This document shows positions 10,946-24,400 of a DNA stretch of 64,000 bases, piece by piece. The notes below the pieces were generated by a model that was not told the origin of the DNA, did no database searches, and was given only the letters and a program-made list of their open reading frames with translations. The DNA comes from Antedon mediterranea (lineage: Eukaryota > Echinodermata > Crinoidea > Comatulida > Antedonidae), in assembly GCF_964355755.1 (NCBI RefSeq), contig NC_092670.1, positions 37,435,795-37,499,794 on the forward strand, written 5' to 3'. Numbering within the stretch: the stretch's first letter is position 1; every line of letters begins with the position of its first letter. The position numbers and the translations under genes were made by a program.

Positions 10946-13900
10946 ATGGCTTCAAATCTAACTTTATCCTCGAGTTATAACGCCAAAATGAATCCAGATA
11001 TTCAAAATGAAAGGAACAAAGCTACATTTGATTACATTAACTTGACCTATTTAATTGACGGAAGTAAAGAAAAAACAGAAAGAAGGAGGTACATCCGTAA
11101 GTTGACACTGTCACACTCACTCACTCTGTCTGTGTAGGCTAATAATAGATACAGTTAGAAGGTAATGTGCCGTACGTACTACTAGCCTACTATCTATACC
11201 AACTACAATTGTAGTACAGTGTACAAAAGTATTATGCCTACTGTAGTAATAAATGCTTAGTTATAATAGAACGAGTAGGTAGTAGAACTTTATTTATTAC
11301 TTTAGCTGCTACAAAAGAATATATTTTATCCATTTAAATATTTTCATAACAAAATTGTATATATAAATAAATCGGAGTGTGTATTTGCGCTTTTTTATAC
11401 TAGGCCTAATCTATTGTCGTCACGTACAGTACTCACTGCTTTTCTGTATATAAACGATCGAGTTAAAGAACAATACCATGAAAGCCCCAGAGTGGTCTAA
11501 TGGTTAGGGCAACTGCATATCAAGCAGACGGTCCGAGTTCGAGTCTCGGTTGGGGCGACTTTTTCTCATTCTCCCAGATTTCCTCATCTTTATCGTTTGC
11601 AAAAATTAATTAAATAATTTTCAGTGTATCACCGGGCGGTTTGGAATTTATTTCTATGCCTGTTGTGTTTATATATATATATAAACACATCAGGCAATGA
11701 ACATTAATTCTAAACCGCCCGGTGATATACTGAAATTTAATTAATTAATTTGAAACATATATATATATATATATAATTAAATTAATTAATTAAATTTCAG
11801 TGGGCGGTAGAGAATTAATGTTCTTTGCCTGCTTTGTTTATATAATTAAACAAATAATTGTTATAATTAATATATTATTACAGAATCACTGGTAGAAAAT
11901 GATCCAGATTTTCAACACAAACCACTTGCATTCATGACTAGAGAAGAACGCTACTCAAACAGCATTCGCAAAGCAATTCTTGCAGTTAAAAAAATGGATG
12001 CACTGGGACTGAATGATCCATGGGAAATGGAAATCTACAAAGGGTAGGAATAATACTAGTATTAAGTAGTGTTTAGTCTGGAATCAATAATCCAAATGGC
12101 ACCATTAGTACTAAGGCACTTTGTTGGGCCAATCACGAGGTAACTAAGCCGAACGGCCTGAACATGACCTATTTTTAAAATATGCTGAATAATGAATGGT
12201 TACATCCAGCACATCATCCAGCCACTGTTTAGCATCTGCAAATTTGACCCAATTCTAAAGCATGTGGATGTTAAAGTGCAGCAACACCAAAAAGCAAGTT
12301 TTTATTAGTGGCATTAAAAATAAAAACACTTTCTATATCCTACTGTATCATTTGCAGAACGTGTGATTTGCAGGTTGTATTAATAATGCAGTTTTCATTA
12401 TTTATGATGGTACAGTACTGTACAGTAATTAAATACAGTATATTTTCATTTATGTGGGATTTGTTAAACTGTACCATTTGTTAGCTATATATTAATCATC
12501 CTCACCCTTTCCATTCTCATCATCATTTTCTACCACTCTTTCAACTAATCCTCTCTTTCAACTAATCCTCTCTTTCAACTAATCCTCTCATCCAGTGCAG
12601 ATGTAGCCACAAGAAATAAGGAGGTGGGGTTTTCAAAGAAACAATCTCTGTTCAAGCCTCTGTTAAAAAAGTGGTCAGGTTGAAACCTTATCATACTAGC
12701 GGCTACGGCCCTGATATCTGCAACTGTCCCCTAAAGACAATTTTTTAGGTTGTTCTATTATTGTGCAATAGTGTTGGTAGATCCATCTACAATATTTGCT
12801 TTTACTTGTGCAGTATTGTGTGTCTAATGTCAAAATGTTGAGAGATACGAGATAATTAAATTTGACTAACCTTTGACTCCATTGAATTGATTATATCTTG
12901 GCTGTATAGATAAAAGTCTATAAATACTACCCACCTACAGACAGTATTTCTTTTTTTTACATATATATAATTAATTTACAAATATATTATCATGATCAAT
13001 AATACAGTACTCATAGAAAATAAACTTAGCTAATCACTAAAACTTAGATATCCTCTCTACCAACCATTTCCAATCCCTTTCAGCACCATTACACCAACCT
13101 TGCTCATGAAACAATTGTTATTAATATTATCAAAAACTAGTGAAATTACTGTAATCAAAATACCAAGTTAGGCGACTTCAGGTTTATACTTAATACAACA
13201 CTAATGCCAACAGAAAAGTTTTAATATATTTTGTTGCAGTACAGTGAGGCAGTCTGAAACTATCAATTTGGGCCTTCACTACAGTATGTTTCTTACCACT
13301 ATAAAAGAACAGATGAACGTAGATCAGCTTTCAAAATGGCTTCCACCTTGTTCTAACGCTCAGATGATTGGTACCTATGCTCAAACAGAGTTAGGCCATG
13401 GTAGGCATGTTCATTTTTGAGTGGTATTCTGTCTTTGTTGTTATATACAACATCAGAGACAGAAATCTAGCTATACATCAAATCCAATTGAATACGAATG
13501 TCGCCAAGAAGTAAGTATTGCTCACAAAAGCATGAGATACCTGAAGGTACCTGTGAACTTCTTTCAATGTCGGAGCCACAATTGTTCATTTTTTATGCTG
13601 CTGTAAATCCCATTCTAATCGTAGTCATCCTGTTGAGTTGAAATACTGCCAATGTTTTCGAAATACAAGAACTAAGGTCAAAAGTGACTGATGATGCAGT
13701 TATAAAGTATAAATTTCATAAATCCACTGCCAATGAATAAATGTTTTTTCTATACTTTTCTACAGTACAAATTACAATAAAATTCATAACACAATACAGA
13801 TACAAAAGATCATTTTACAGTAAATCAACACTTTTCTACAAAGGTTATCCATTTGAACAAAAGAACAGGAGTGTGTAGTCAGTCATTATTGTTGCATGTT

Positions 13901-16900
13901 TTGGTTGGTTCTTCACTGGAAATCTTGCTGGAAATATATTTTTAATTTGTTAGTGATATTCTTACATTGATTTACATCATGTGATGTTCCTAACTTATAC
14001 TAGTGTTAATTACAATTCATAAATGAGTAGGTTATTGGGGTGTTTAGGAGTTGCGATTAGATAAATCGTTAAGATAAATACTATAGAACCAATTACTGTG
14101 TACCACAACTTATTTAACATTGGTTTAATAGAAATTGTAACAAAAAATATGGTTACACTTTTAAGATACCGGTAGGTACTGCAGGTCATAATAATCAACT
14201 ACAAATTACCAAGTCATCCTAACAAACATACCCATGACCTGATAACAATTATTGTATTATTTGATAAGATACTGTCGTGTATAAATTTAATTTTTGTCTG
14301 TGTACTACTTAAGTAATGAGATTAAGTCAATTTTACTTTACTTGACTTGTGTTCAAATGTCGCCTTATAAATTACTAATTTACTGTTACTAATGTTTTGT
14401 AAAATATACAATTTACAAAAATAAATACTGCATAAATATGAATTAATTTGTTTTGATGATAATCTGTAAAGATATCATTTTTCTCAGTTTTTGTACATTT
14501 TAAATAATATTTAGTGAGTATGATCTTGTTTGTTGTAAAAGTTGCTCAATTTTTTGTTAATAATAATTCTGCTTAATTTCGGTTTAACTGTACAAAAATA
14601 ATTTGACACCATCCCATAATTATATCCTGCAGTGCAGCCAATCGTTCCGAGGATCCCTCTCTTACGCTCCACGCCAGTATGTTCTTGCACGCAATTATAA
14701 ACCAAATGGATACAGACCAACAGGCTAAGTGGTCAGAACAAACCTTTGGTTATACAATAATAGGAACCTATGCGCAAACAGAAATGGGACATGGTATGTT
14801 ATTAGATCTATCTATATGTTTGTGGTGTTCATTGTTCCTTATTAATTTACTTTGTTTTAACAATTCAGTAAAATTGTGCATTTTTTTTAAAAGTTATTTT
14901 ATTTCTGTTGGATAGTTTTCTAAGCATCCTTTGTTATTTTTTTTTTGACATGCACACCTTGTTCATTATACTGCACATTAACAATTTACCATAACATACT
15001 TAAATAAATTATTATATTTTCTTTTTATCCATGTTGAATTATCCTATTAAAAACTGTGTGAAAAGTTTTAAATGCGTTTGCTCTTATTAATGTTACTGTA
15101 ACATCACGCTACTTTTGATCTTGGTTGAAAAACATTTTTTTTATATACTGTCTACTATATATTTTTTTAAAGTATATATTTATTAAACTTTCCCAAAAAG
15201 GTACACATCTTCGTGGTCTGGAAACCACTGCAACCTTTGACCCAAAAACGAATGAATTTGTGCTTCATAGTCCAACATTGTCATCAATTAAGTGGTGGCC
15301 AGGAAATTGTAAGTACAGTACCTATGTTTTGTATAAAAATAATAAGCAATTTTTCTCACCTCGTACATGTTGCCTTTGTTGATTCAAATCAACAGGATGC
15401 TAAGCAAAGCAAAGGAGATCAAATGGTTTGTCAAGTACTCACATGCACGTTGAAAAAAGTCTCTTCACTGTACAGCAACGAACTTGTGTAAATGAAAAAA
15501 ATCTTTTCACACTTTTTGCACCTCCCAAAACTTACAGCTGTTATTTAATTTTGTTAGTGGGAAAGACAGTGACACATGCAGCTGTTGCAGCTCAGTTGTA
15601 CAGCCAAGGAAAATGCCACGGTGTCCATATGTTTATGGTGCAACTAAGAAGCCTGGAAGATCATCAGCCACTACCAGGTAAAAGTATATATTTAAATAAT
15701 AATAGTTTAAAATTTGCAGTAGTATCTCTCAATATTCCATTGAACATAGTAAATAAAGTGAATATATAACTGTAAACTTGAATCTTAAATCAAGTTTTAC
15801 ATTGTTTTTAATAATAATAGGTATTGAGCTTGGAGATATTGGACCTAAACTGGGGTATAGCAACATTGATAATGGATTTCTACGATTAAAAAATTATCGC
15901 ATTCCATATGATAATATGTTTATGAAATATTCTAAGGTAATTTTTTTCTTATTACAGTATAATTCTCTAATAATACTATACATTTACTACCTAATTTCAG
16001 AAAGCCTGCTAAAGTAGTTTACATCAGTTTTTTTAGCAATTTAGTTATAATATGCTTATTGCATTTTAGGTTCAGAGAGATGGTACTTACGTCAAACCCC
16101 CTCGTGCTAAACTGACGTATGGCAGTATGGTATTGATACGCAGCTTTATTGTTGGTAGCATGGGAGCTCAGTTAGCAAAGGGCGCCACCATCAGTATAAG
16201 ATACAGTGCAGTTCGAAGGCAGTCTGAAATGGAATTGGGGTAAGACAATGTAAATTATGGTGTTTTTCTCCGGCAATAAGAGTTTTCAAAATTGAATACT
16301 TTAGGACCAAAGTGTATTATTAGTCTATACCTACATTTATTCCAAATGTGGAGCCTCTGTGGTTATACAGTACCTGTTTCAGTGACTACATCTTATATTA
16401 TTTTCCTCTTGTCTATAGAGCACAGGAGCCTCAAGTATTGGACTTCCAGAGTCAACAGTTGAAATTACTTCCATACCTAGCCACAGCCTATGCCTTCATC
16501 TTCGCTGGAAAAAAGATGAAAGATACATACATTCAAAGTTCTAATGCCATCAGTGAAGGAGATTTTAGTGTAATGCCCGAGGTAAGTAATTATAGGATTG
16601 AATATAGAGATTTAGTCTTAACTAAGACCAACAGTCTGATGTAAAACTGCTAGTTTACACTATATACTGTAATAACATATTGTAATATTACTGTAATTAA
16701 ATATTGTAATATTACTGTAATTACATATTGTATTATTACTGTAATTACATACTGTAATATTACTGTAATTACACACTGTAATATTACTGTAATTACATAC
16801 TGTAATATTACTGTAATTACATATTGTAATATTACTGTAATTACATACTGTAATATTACTGTAATTATAGAACTGCCAAAACTAAGTTTGTATTGTATGT

Positions 16901-19708
16901 TATAATAATTAATAGTTACACTATCTTACCTGAAATTTGATGTTTGTCATACAGGTTGCTTTTCAGATTATTAGAGAGACATTTGTAAAAGGTCTTTTTA
17001 TTTGGTCTTTTTGTCAAATAAGTTTAGCAATGTAGAATTACATATACTGTATGTAATAAATGATGATATTAAACGGTGTTCATTTTTGTTTAGTTGCATG
17101 CCACATCTGCTGGTCTAAAGGCATTTACATCTTGGGTAGCCAATGAGGGACTAGAAATTCAACGCATGTCATGTGGAGGACATGGCTACTCACAAGCCAG
17201 TGGTTTTCCTGAGCTATATGCCACCACTGTCCCAGCATGCACATATGAAGGTGAAAACACTGTTATGATGTTACAGACAGCAAGGTATTATTTTCATCAT
17301 TTTCTCTGTGATATCGCATACAGTTTAGTCTAGCCTGGGAAAAGGTGGCTCGTTTTTATTCATTTAAATGTCTATAAATACAAATATATAATGTCAGTAT
17401 TGATCTTCAATTGCTTTTAGGTTTTTGATGAAGTGCATGACCAGGGCTAGTAATGGAGAGAAGTTACACGGAGCATGTTCTTATATGAGTGAAAGGGTGC
17501 CTAGCAGAAGCCAGGCCTCCAGCTTGGAGCACTTCTTAAATAATAATTTCATCATTCAGGCCTATAAACACAGGGCTTATAGGTATTTTGTACTTTGTTG
17601 TGTATATTAGGAAGTAAATCGAATTGAAAAATACATTTAGAAGCATTGAATATTCCTACATCTGTACACTATTTAAGGCAATCCTTGAAACTCCAAGGCA
17701 CTATGTAAATGTATATGGGAAGTAACCAGCGACTTTGCAGCCTACTGGGCTGAATTGCGTACAGGTGTGGATGACACATGCCACAACTTTACCACCAGAA
17801 CAATCGTCCTGAACCGGTTTGCGGCCCCTGCCTCAACCCCTCAGCGACTGGATATCTGGAGATTTTAGGGTAATCATGGAAACTCACAGGCAATCTCCAG
17901 AGACTTCAACTTCTTCTGGATATATTAAAGTATTACTTGCATACAAATGTCTACCATACTCTATTTCAGAATGGCCACTGCTGCTGCAATGTCAGTACAA
18001 GAACAACTTAAGAAGGATAAACCCCATCATGAAGCGTGGAACAACAGTCATTTCCATTTACTGAAGGCTAGTGAGGTAAATTTTTAGAAATGTTTAGTTA
18101 ACACTTAATGGACCACTTCTGGAACCAGCTATCAGTTCAAGATTTGTATTGGTCCACTTTAAAATGTAAATTTGTTTTGCTTGCTATAATTAAGAACAAA
18201 GAAAAATACCTCAAAATTGAAAAAAGGTCTATTAAATACTGTTAAAATGCAGATCTGTAATTCGTAGATAAAGAAGCTCTATTCTGTGTTTATTTGGACT
18301 TTAAAAAGATACCACTGGAAGGGAATGTCTTTTGTCAGCATCATGTAAGATATAGACAGTGTACATACAGACTGTAAGATATAGACAGTGTACATACAGA
18401 CTGTAATTTGGGTAATTTGAGAGCTGTTTAATGCAAGGGGTCTTTCAAGGCCGTAGCGAGAAGTTAAAAACAGACAATGCGAAGAAGCTTTAAATGTAAT
18501 CATTAAGATAAAATATGACGATCTGTGCTGGGAAATTGGGGTGGTAGTGACAATTGAACATTTCAGACGAGGCGCTCGCCTCATGCTTGTTACGGCCTTG
18601 TTTTCAAATGTTGAGCTTTTATTTTTTGTACTATAGGCCCACTGCCATCTGTACATTGTCAACAACTTCTATGAGTATGTTATGGAGTCTGATACTCCTC
18701 CTTCTGTCAAGGACGTTACGCTTACGTTGTTCCATTTGTACGCCCTTCATGGAATTAGCTCAAAGAAAGGAGATTTCTTGCATGTAAGTATCAAGTTTCC
18801 TATAAACCAGACACTCTTTTATTGTATGTATTCTTATTCTTTTTTTTTATTGCCAATCATAAAACAACAAACAAACTACAAAGTAAGTTGCAGGAAACAC
18901 AAAAGGGAAATAAATCCCTAAGACAAGAACCTGTGTAACCCTCTTACCGAGTATTACATCAAGATAAAATACAGCATTTCAATAAATATATCACAAAATA
19001 TCCACACAAAAAAAATATCAAAAAATCATTCATAAAAATACAAAAGCAAAGGAGGATTCGTTATTCATATTTTTTTTTATTGTAGGATGGATATTTCAAT
19101 GGTAATCAGATAGACCTTGTCGAGAAACAGATTATTCAACTCATTGCCAAACTCCGACCAAACTGTTTGGCTCTTGTTGATGCTTTTGATTTTAGTGACA
19201 CGATCCTTGACTCTGTTCTAGGTCGTTACGACGGCAACGTTTATGAGAATTTGTACAAGTGGGCAAAGTCTTGCCCTATGAACAAAAAAGAGGTAAGAAA
19301 TTTACTGTAAACCAAATAAAGGCATACTGGAGTGGAGTTGTGACTTGGTGGTTATGATGTTTGGCTACCAATCTAAGCATTTAAGTCCTGTCATGTCAGG
19401 ATTTTTTCAAATTCTAATGAAAAATGGCAAATTACAACTCCACTCCCAATAAAGACTTGTAATACGACTTTGTTTATGTAGAGCATCAGCATCTTGTGTA
19501 TGTGAACAGGATTGCCACCCTTAGGGATAGTGAATGAATTCGATTATGTTTATCCTTGGCAATTTGCCTAAATATGTAAACAAAACAAACTTAGTTCATT
19601 TTCAACACATTTTTAGTTCAATTTTTTTGGATTTTTTTTCTATAGGTTCCAGATGCTTATGGAAAGTATATTAAACCGTTCCTGATGGAAAACAGATCTA
19701 AACTGTAG
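10946..19708 (+). CDS. ACOX1: Peroxisomal acyl-coenzyme A oxidase 1
   Basis: Exons: 10946-11096, 11884-12043, exon 3 (either 13240-13400 or 14633-14793), 15201-15308, 15558-15677, 15821-15936, 16070-16239, 16419-16581, 17094-17284, 17421-17582, 17970-18075, 18637-18783, 19086-19292 and 19646-19708. Either form is 2025 nt, 674 residues. Starting at the ATG at 10988 (MNPD) gives 660, the length I recall for human ACOX1, so the first 14 residues are doubtful. The enzyme desaturates very-long and straight-chain acyl-CoA to trans-2-enoyl-CoA, reduces O2 to H2O2 and opens peroxisomal beta-oxidation. Visible: the IGTYAQTE flavin-domain motif, [20 protein letters not shown], and [13 protein letters not shown] with the catalytic Glu (residue 435, or 421 from the second Met). 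It ends in SKL, a PTS1 signal. A polyadenylation signal AATAAA lies at 19816. Confidence 0.96.
11484..11557 (+). tRNA. tRNA-like gene, anticodon loop would read AUC
   Basis: In ACOX1 intron 1. GCCCCAG pairs with TTGGGGC as a 7-bp acceptor stem. A T arm CCGAG-TTCGAGT-CTCGG, an A box TGGTCTAATGG, a B box GTTCGAGTC and a T5 terminator are present. The anticodon arm CTGC-ATATCAA-GCAG gives AUC. Two extra bases lie between acceptor stem and D arm, and an A-A mismatch sits at the top of the anticodon stem. It may therefore be a pseudogene or a SINE head rather than a working tRNA. The D and T arms resemble tRNA-Gln/Glu more than tRNA-Asp. Confidence 0.5.
11615..11850. mobile_element. Palindromic MITE with extra half-copy
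   Basis: The arm TTTCAGTGTATCACCGGGCGG...TTTGGAATTTATT (from about 11620) is mirrored by the segment ending at 11745 (CCGCCCGGTGATATACTGAAA), with a TATATA centre. A diverged third half, CAGTGGGCGGTAGAGAAT, lies at about 11798-11850 after a (TA)n run. It lies in ACOX1 intron 1. Confidence 0.8.
13240..13400 (+). other. ACOX1: ACOX1 alternative exon 3a
   Basis: The acceptor TTGTTGCAG and donor GTAGGC enclose 161 bp that join exon 2 (ending AAAGG) and exon 4 in frame. The peptide contains [13 protein letters not shown] and [13 protein letters not shown]. The LHYSMF core resembles the human ACOX1 isoform with LNYSMF (exon 3I) as I recall it. Confidence 0.88.
14633..14793 (+). other. ACOX1: ACOX1 alternative exon 3b
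   Basis: The acceptor ATCCTGCAG and donor GTATGT enclose 161 bp with the same two phases as exon 3a. The peptide contains [15 protein letters not shown], then DTDQQAKW and [13 protein letters not shown]. The TDQQAKW stretch resembles the second human isoform (exon 3II). Using both exons in one transcript would shift the frame (161 is not a multiple of three), so they should be mutually exclusive. Confidence 0.88.
16664..16868. repeat. 24-bp tandem repeat, about 8 units
   Basis: The unit is close to TACTGTAATATTACTGTAAT plus TACA, with small base changes. It sits in ACOX1 intron 8. TACTGTA and TTACAGTA-like words are common elsewhere in the window too. Confidence 0.9.
19330..19515. repeat. 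Dispersed repeat, SINE-like
   Basis: Bounded by GGAGTGGAGTTGTGA and its near inverse ACAACTCCACTCC. The part AAAGACTTGTAATACGACTTTGT...TAGAGCATC also occurs at about 890-970 inside MS4A-like intron 3. The family is not identified; it lies in ACOX1 intron 13. Confidence 0.5.
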
Positions 19709-21199
19709 GAGAAGCAGGAAACAGATATAATGCTTTGGAAATACATTGCTTTCTTTTCCTAGCAGCTGTTTATTTTATAACTGAAAAATAACTACTAGCC
19801 ATGTGTTAATACTGAAATAAATAAAATGCTATATATTGTATAAGATAAATATTGTATCCTAAAAATGTCGGGTAAAATAAAATAATGTTTAAAAGCAATT
19901 TATGTATATAAATCATAGTAAATTAAAGAAAAAAAAGCACAGAGATGAAATTCTAAAACTGCCTACAGATAATCCTGTACAATATTGAAAAAAGTACAAT
20001 ATATAATTTCTTAAATTGAGACTCAAACTCTGGTGCTAAATAATTTAACAATTTTTAAATGACTTTCTAATGTAATTAATAAAAATAATGTATATGTTGG
20101 GAGACAAGTCATCATTTAAAAATGCTATGCAACCTTTGATCTTTCTTTTTATAGGCATTTACTTTAACTTGTATTGGACAAATATTTTAGGATAAAGTGA
20201 AACATTCATTAAATATGTATGTACATCAATGAAATAAGTAGTAGAAAATCCAAATTTCACAATCTAAAGCATATTTTCTGCTATTTTAAAGTTAATTTTT
20301 TTGGGAAATTGTCAAGGATAATGACAAATAATTTTTTGTTTGAACTAATGAATAATTTGAAACAAATATACTATGGTAATACTGTATTATAATAAGTTTA
20401 CTATTAAATCCAACAGCTGATAATGTTGTGTTTTGAATGTTTCACCAAAATAATAATGTACAGCTCAATTGGAATAAAATATACTAAATAAATGAAAGGA
20501 ATATATTAATGATAATACATTATGTATTTGATGGTTCATTTCGGATTTATATTTGTTTCAAGCATATCAAGGCTTCATTAAGTTTTCTATGAAATATTTA
20601 TCATTAAATAAAATGAAACAAAAATGGCGACTTATTAGTAGGTAAATAAATTTCAAATTTTGTTTAAATGTGCCGTAGGGCCCCTCGGAAGAGCAGTTTT
20701 ATTTTATTACTGAGAGGGCTACCCTACTGAAAGAAAACGAAATAAATAAATAAATAAATAAATAGCCTACTACTTTAGTACTACAGACTCTATATAGTAC
20801 TTTACTGATGTTTACTGTATTTATTTGAATTGAAGGAATACTTTAGGCCTATCTAAATCTAAAATTTAGGCCTAAAGAATAACTTTCTTTCGAAGCACTA
20901 CATACCTTGTATGTTGTACTTCACAGGTTTCTAATTTACTTAGCAAGACCGGCCATCGTCACACACCGGTGGCTGCTGCAGACAACCAGAAAGAGAGACA
21001 CACGTGCTTGGTTTTGGAGCTAGCTAACTTACATACATACCTTATTCAGTTGATCTTATATTAAAAGTATACTACTTGGTTAATCCTGGCGTAATAATTA
21101 CCAAGTACGTTGTCTTTGTATTAACAAAAGTAGTTTCCGAGTCACGAATCTGGAAATTTAAGTATGAACTTCTACACCAATCAGCAGTGCAACCGCCGA
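19709..21199. other. Intergenic, ACOX1 to RBM45
   Basis: ACOX1 3' UTR with AATAAA at 19816, then AT-rich sequence without a supported gene. A probable retroelement tail at 20670-20765 (GGGCCCCTCGGAAGAGCAG ... (AAAT)n) is the only recognisable repeat. Confidence 0.5.
20670..20765 (+). mobile_element. Probable LINE 3' tail with (AAAT)n
   Basis: The sequence TGCCGTAGGGCCCCTC...GAGAGGGCTACCCTACTG ending in an AAAT microsatellite is typical of a 5'-truncated non-LTR element. A similar tail is at 50590-50695 on the same strand. Confidence 0.4.
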
Positions 21200-21460
21200 A
21201 GAAGACAGTGGTAGTTCATTGACGCATGCGCAATTCTCGACGGAAAGGTAAAAATAAAAAACATCCTATAAAATCCTTGGTATAATTACAAGAAATATAA
21301 GCTGAGCTTGACCTATATGAAAAAAAAAAAAAACACGCAAAAAATGTTTAAAAGTGTTTAGCTTTATTTATCTCTTTATCCTTCTTTTCCACACGTCATA
21401 CGTCATACACCGCATGCGCAGAGAGGTGTAGGAGGAGAAACTACTACACTAGGCCTGAAA
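21200..21460 (+). promoter_or_regulatory. RBM45 promoter region with NRF1-like sites
   Basis: Two GCATGCGCA words lie at about 21223-21232 and 21412-21420, matching the core of the NRF1 palindrome. CGTCATACGTCAT at about 21395-21407 is CRE-like. The start codon is 41 bases after the second NRF1-like site. Confidence 0.5.
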
Positions 21461-24400
21461 ATGGCGTACGACGGGGGTTCTTCTTGGGAATACGGAGGTG
21501 GTTCGAGGGGTGGAAGTGGGGGATCTGCTCCAAGGGTGAGAAATGACCATCCGACTAACAGTAGAATATTCATTGTTTGTGGTAAAAATCAAGACGAAGA
21601 TTCTCTTAGAACTCACTTTGACAAGTATGGTTCAATTGAAGATGTCTACGTTGTCAAAGACAAGGTAACGAAGCAGAACAAAGGTGCGTAACGTAGTGTG
21701 TGGAAGGTAGATTGTAGCCTGGCTGGTCGTTTCGGCCTTTTTTTGGATGATTTATTAAATTATTCAATCACAATGTTTAAGAATTGTTCGTACCTGAAAT
21801 TTGCATAAATTAATTAGTATTTTATTTTTATTTATAGTAGCAGTGTAAACGACTCTTATATTTTAAATTATTATTTAGGCTATATTAATTTTATTGTTCA
21901 ATATTGAATAGGCCTAGGCCTAGTAATAATAATGTAGATTAATCTGTAAAACTAATTATAATTACTGTAATAATAATATAAGAACAATTTAAATTACTCT
22001 TTTCTATAAATACAGGAGTTGCATATATCAAATATTCAAAGGCCTCTGAGGCATGTCTAGCACTGGAAGGCCTGGATGGAAGATCCATTGGTAACGATCC
22101 ACGCCCATTGAAGGTTTGTTCATGGAGACATATGGTTGGATAATGTCGTTACAAAAATGCTATTCAACAGGCCAGTGGTTATGTTTTGTTTTGGTAGTAA
22201 TAATCATTCATGTAGCCAAACTTTCTTTACCAAAGAAAAATATCCCTTGAATTCAATAAATAAAGACATATGGCCCAAAATATTTGCCAATCTAGCATTG
22301 ATCGTATCGTGTCAGCCATTATCGACATTATCCAACCATATTGGCTGTTTGAATAACCACTTCCATAGAATAAACAGATATTATCAGATGGTTAATAAAT
22401 ATTTTATTTAAATGTTAAGATATCTTTAGTAATATATATTTTTGTTACAAATTTCTAATTGTTCCTATACAGGTTATGATAGCCAACTCACGATATTCAA
22501 CAACGCATCGTGATATTGATGAAACGGAAGAATTGATGAGGCTTTTCATCATTGTGCCCAAAGCATACACAGAGGAGCAGATAGAAAAAAGTTTTGAAAG
22601 TAGGCCTAAGCTCTGTTTATTTACTATCAAAAAATGTTTTTTATTTCATATACTACAATAAAAGTCTGTCTACACTATCAAACTAGTTTGACAAAAAAAG
22701 TGTGACGTGCCCAATAACATGGTAGTGATATGACACCATATAATGGGCACATCACTTTTGTTTGTCAAATAAAGTTTGATAGTGTAGACAGAGCTTAAGG
22801 CCAAGATTTGTTAGAGAAGCAATCTTTTTCATTCAATTTTCTTTGAACATCTTTAGGTTTTGGTGAAATAGACCGTGTCACATTGGTACGTGATCGGCAT
22901 ACAGGAGATCCTAAAGGATTTGCGTATGTAAAATTTCGGAAGGCATCAGGGGCAGCTCTTGCTATGGAGAACTGTGACAAAAGTGAGTTCTATTGTTGTT
23001 TTCTGTGAATAACATATCACATCTTCTTCTATGAATATGACTCCTATCTATCATACAATCACGTTTTTACCTTAATTGTTTTCTGTAAATAACATTATCA
23101 CATCCTCTATGAATATGACTTTCATAACTATATTTATTATCAATCATATTTTTATCTTTACATTATACAATGTTTTTATTTATAGGTTTCAAGCCAATAT
23201 ATGCACAACCTAAACATGCTAAGCAAGCACCATCACAGTCACCAAGAGACAGTTACAGTGGCTACAACAACCAAGCCCACTCTATGAGCTCTTTCTTTGA
23301 TGGTGGTGGAAGACGAGGTTAGTGTAGATATTGTTAATATGGACTCAGTTTGCAGTTAATAATCCTGTAAAAATTGCATTTGGAGTGTTAACTGTTATGA
23401 AATGTCTGTGTTGATGGGCAGATCCAAAGGGGGGAGGGGAGGCCAGTCGGCCTGGGGCCCACTAAATTTTGGAAATTGTAATGCAAAAGATAGGACATCA
23501 TATTAATCTCAGCCCTTCATTTTCCCTTTTTATGACCTGGGCCCCGCTATTTCTGAATCCTGGATCCGCCACTGGTGTCGGTGGCTCAAACTACTTCATT
23601 GCACATGCAAGTCTTGCAGTTGTCCATTAACTGATTTTCGTTTTTTTTCTTATACAGACTACTATGGAACCAGTATGTCGCCCCCTGCTGAGTCTTATAG
23701 TAACTCATCCACATCATCAAAACTACATGTGTGGGTTGATGGGTCTGTGTCACAGGACCAGCTTAGACGTCTTTTTGACTTAGTTCCTGGAATGGATTAT
23801 TGTGATCTGAGACAAGAGAATATGGAAAGGGGAAGAAAAGGTTTGTACCTTAGAGATATGGTAGGCTTACTGACCAAGCCTTTTTGTCACATGATGCTCA
23901 GACGTAATGCTGCCGTAATTGGCTGCCGGTGTCACGATGTGACCCTTAGGGAAGAAGAATTTTGTTAAAAAGGTGTAACATCTAAGTCCGCAACACTCTG
24001 ATTTTCATGAAATTTGCATTTGCCAATAATTTGTAGCTTGTGTAATTTAATGGTTGAATCTCGACCCTTTATAGGATTTGCACATGTACGATATGGAACA
24101 TCTGCATCAGCTCTTTATGCAAAACAGAAACTGGATGGATTTGAATATCCACCTGGGTGCCCGATGACAGTAAGGCTCGAGGATGAACCAGCTAGAGGCT
24201 TTCAAAGGTTTGTACATTCATTCTTTCTGTATTGTTATCAATGATCATGCTAAATCAAGGCTGATTATTTAAAAAATAGTTAAAGAACATGTTTCGTCCA
24301 TTGATGCCAAATATGTAAATAATGCTTACTTTTGACATGTTTTCTTAGCGTCTATGACTACCGGCATTCAGGTAATCTAAGTTCAGTCCCTGAGGGAATA

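Noticed and set aside
17583-17969. Possible extra ACOX1 exon near 17819-17969
   Set aside because: Exons 10 and 11 already join in frame (AG|A, Arg) and reproduce the family sequence; the ORF here is intronic.
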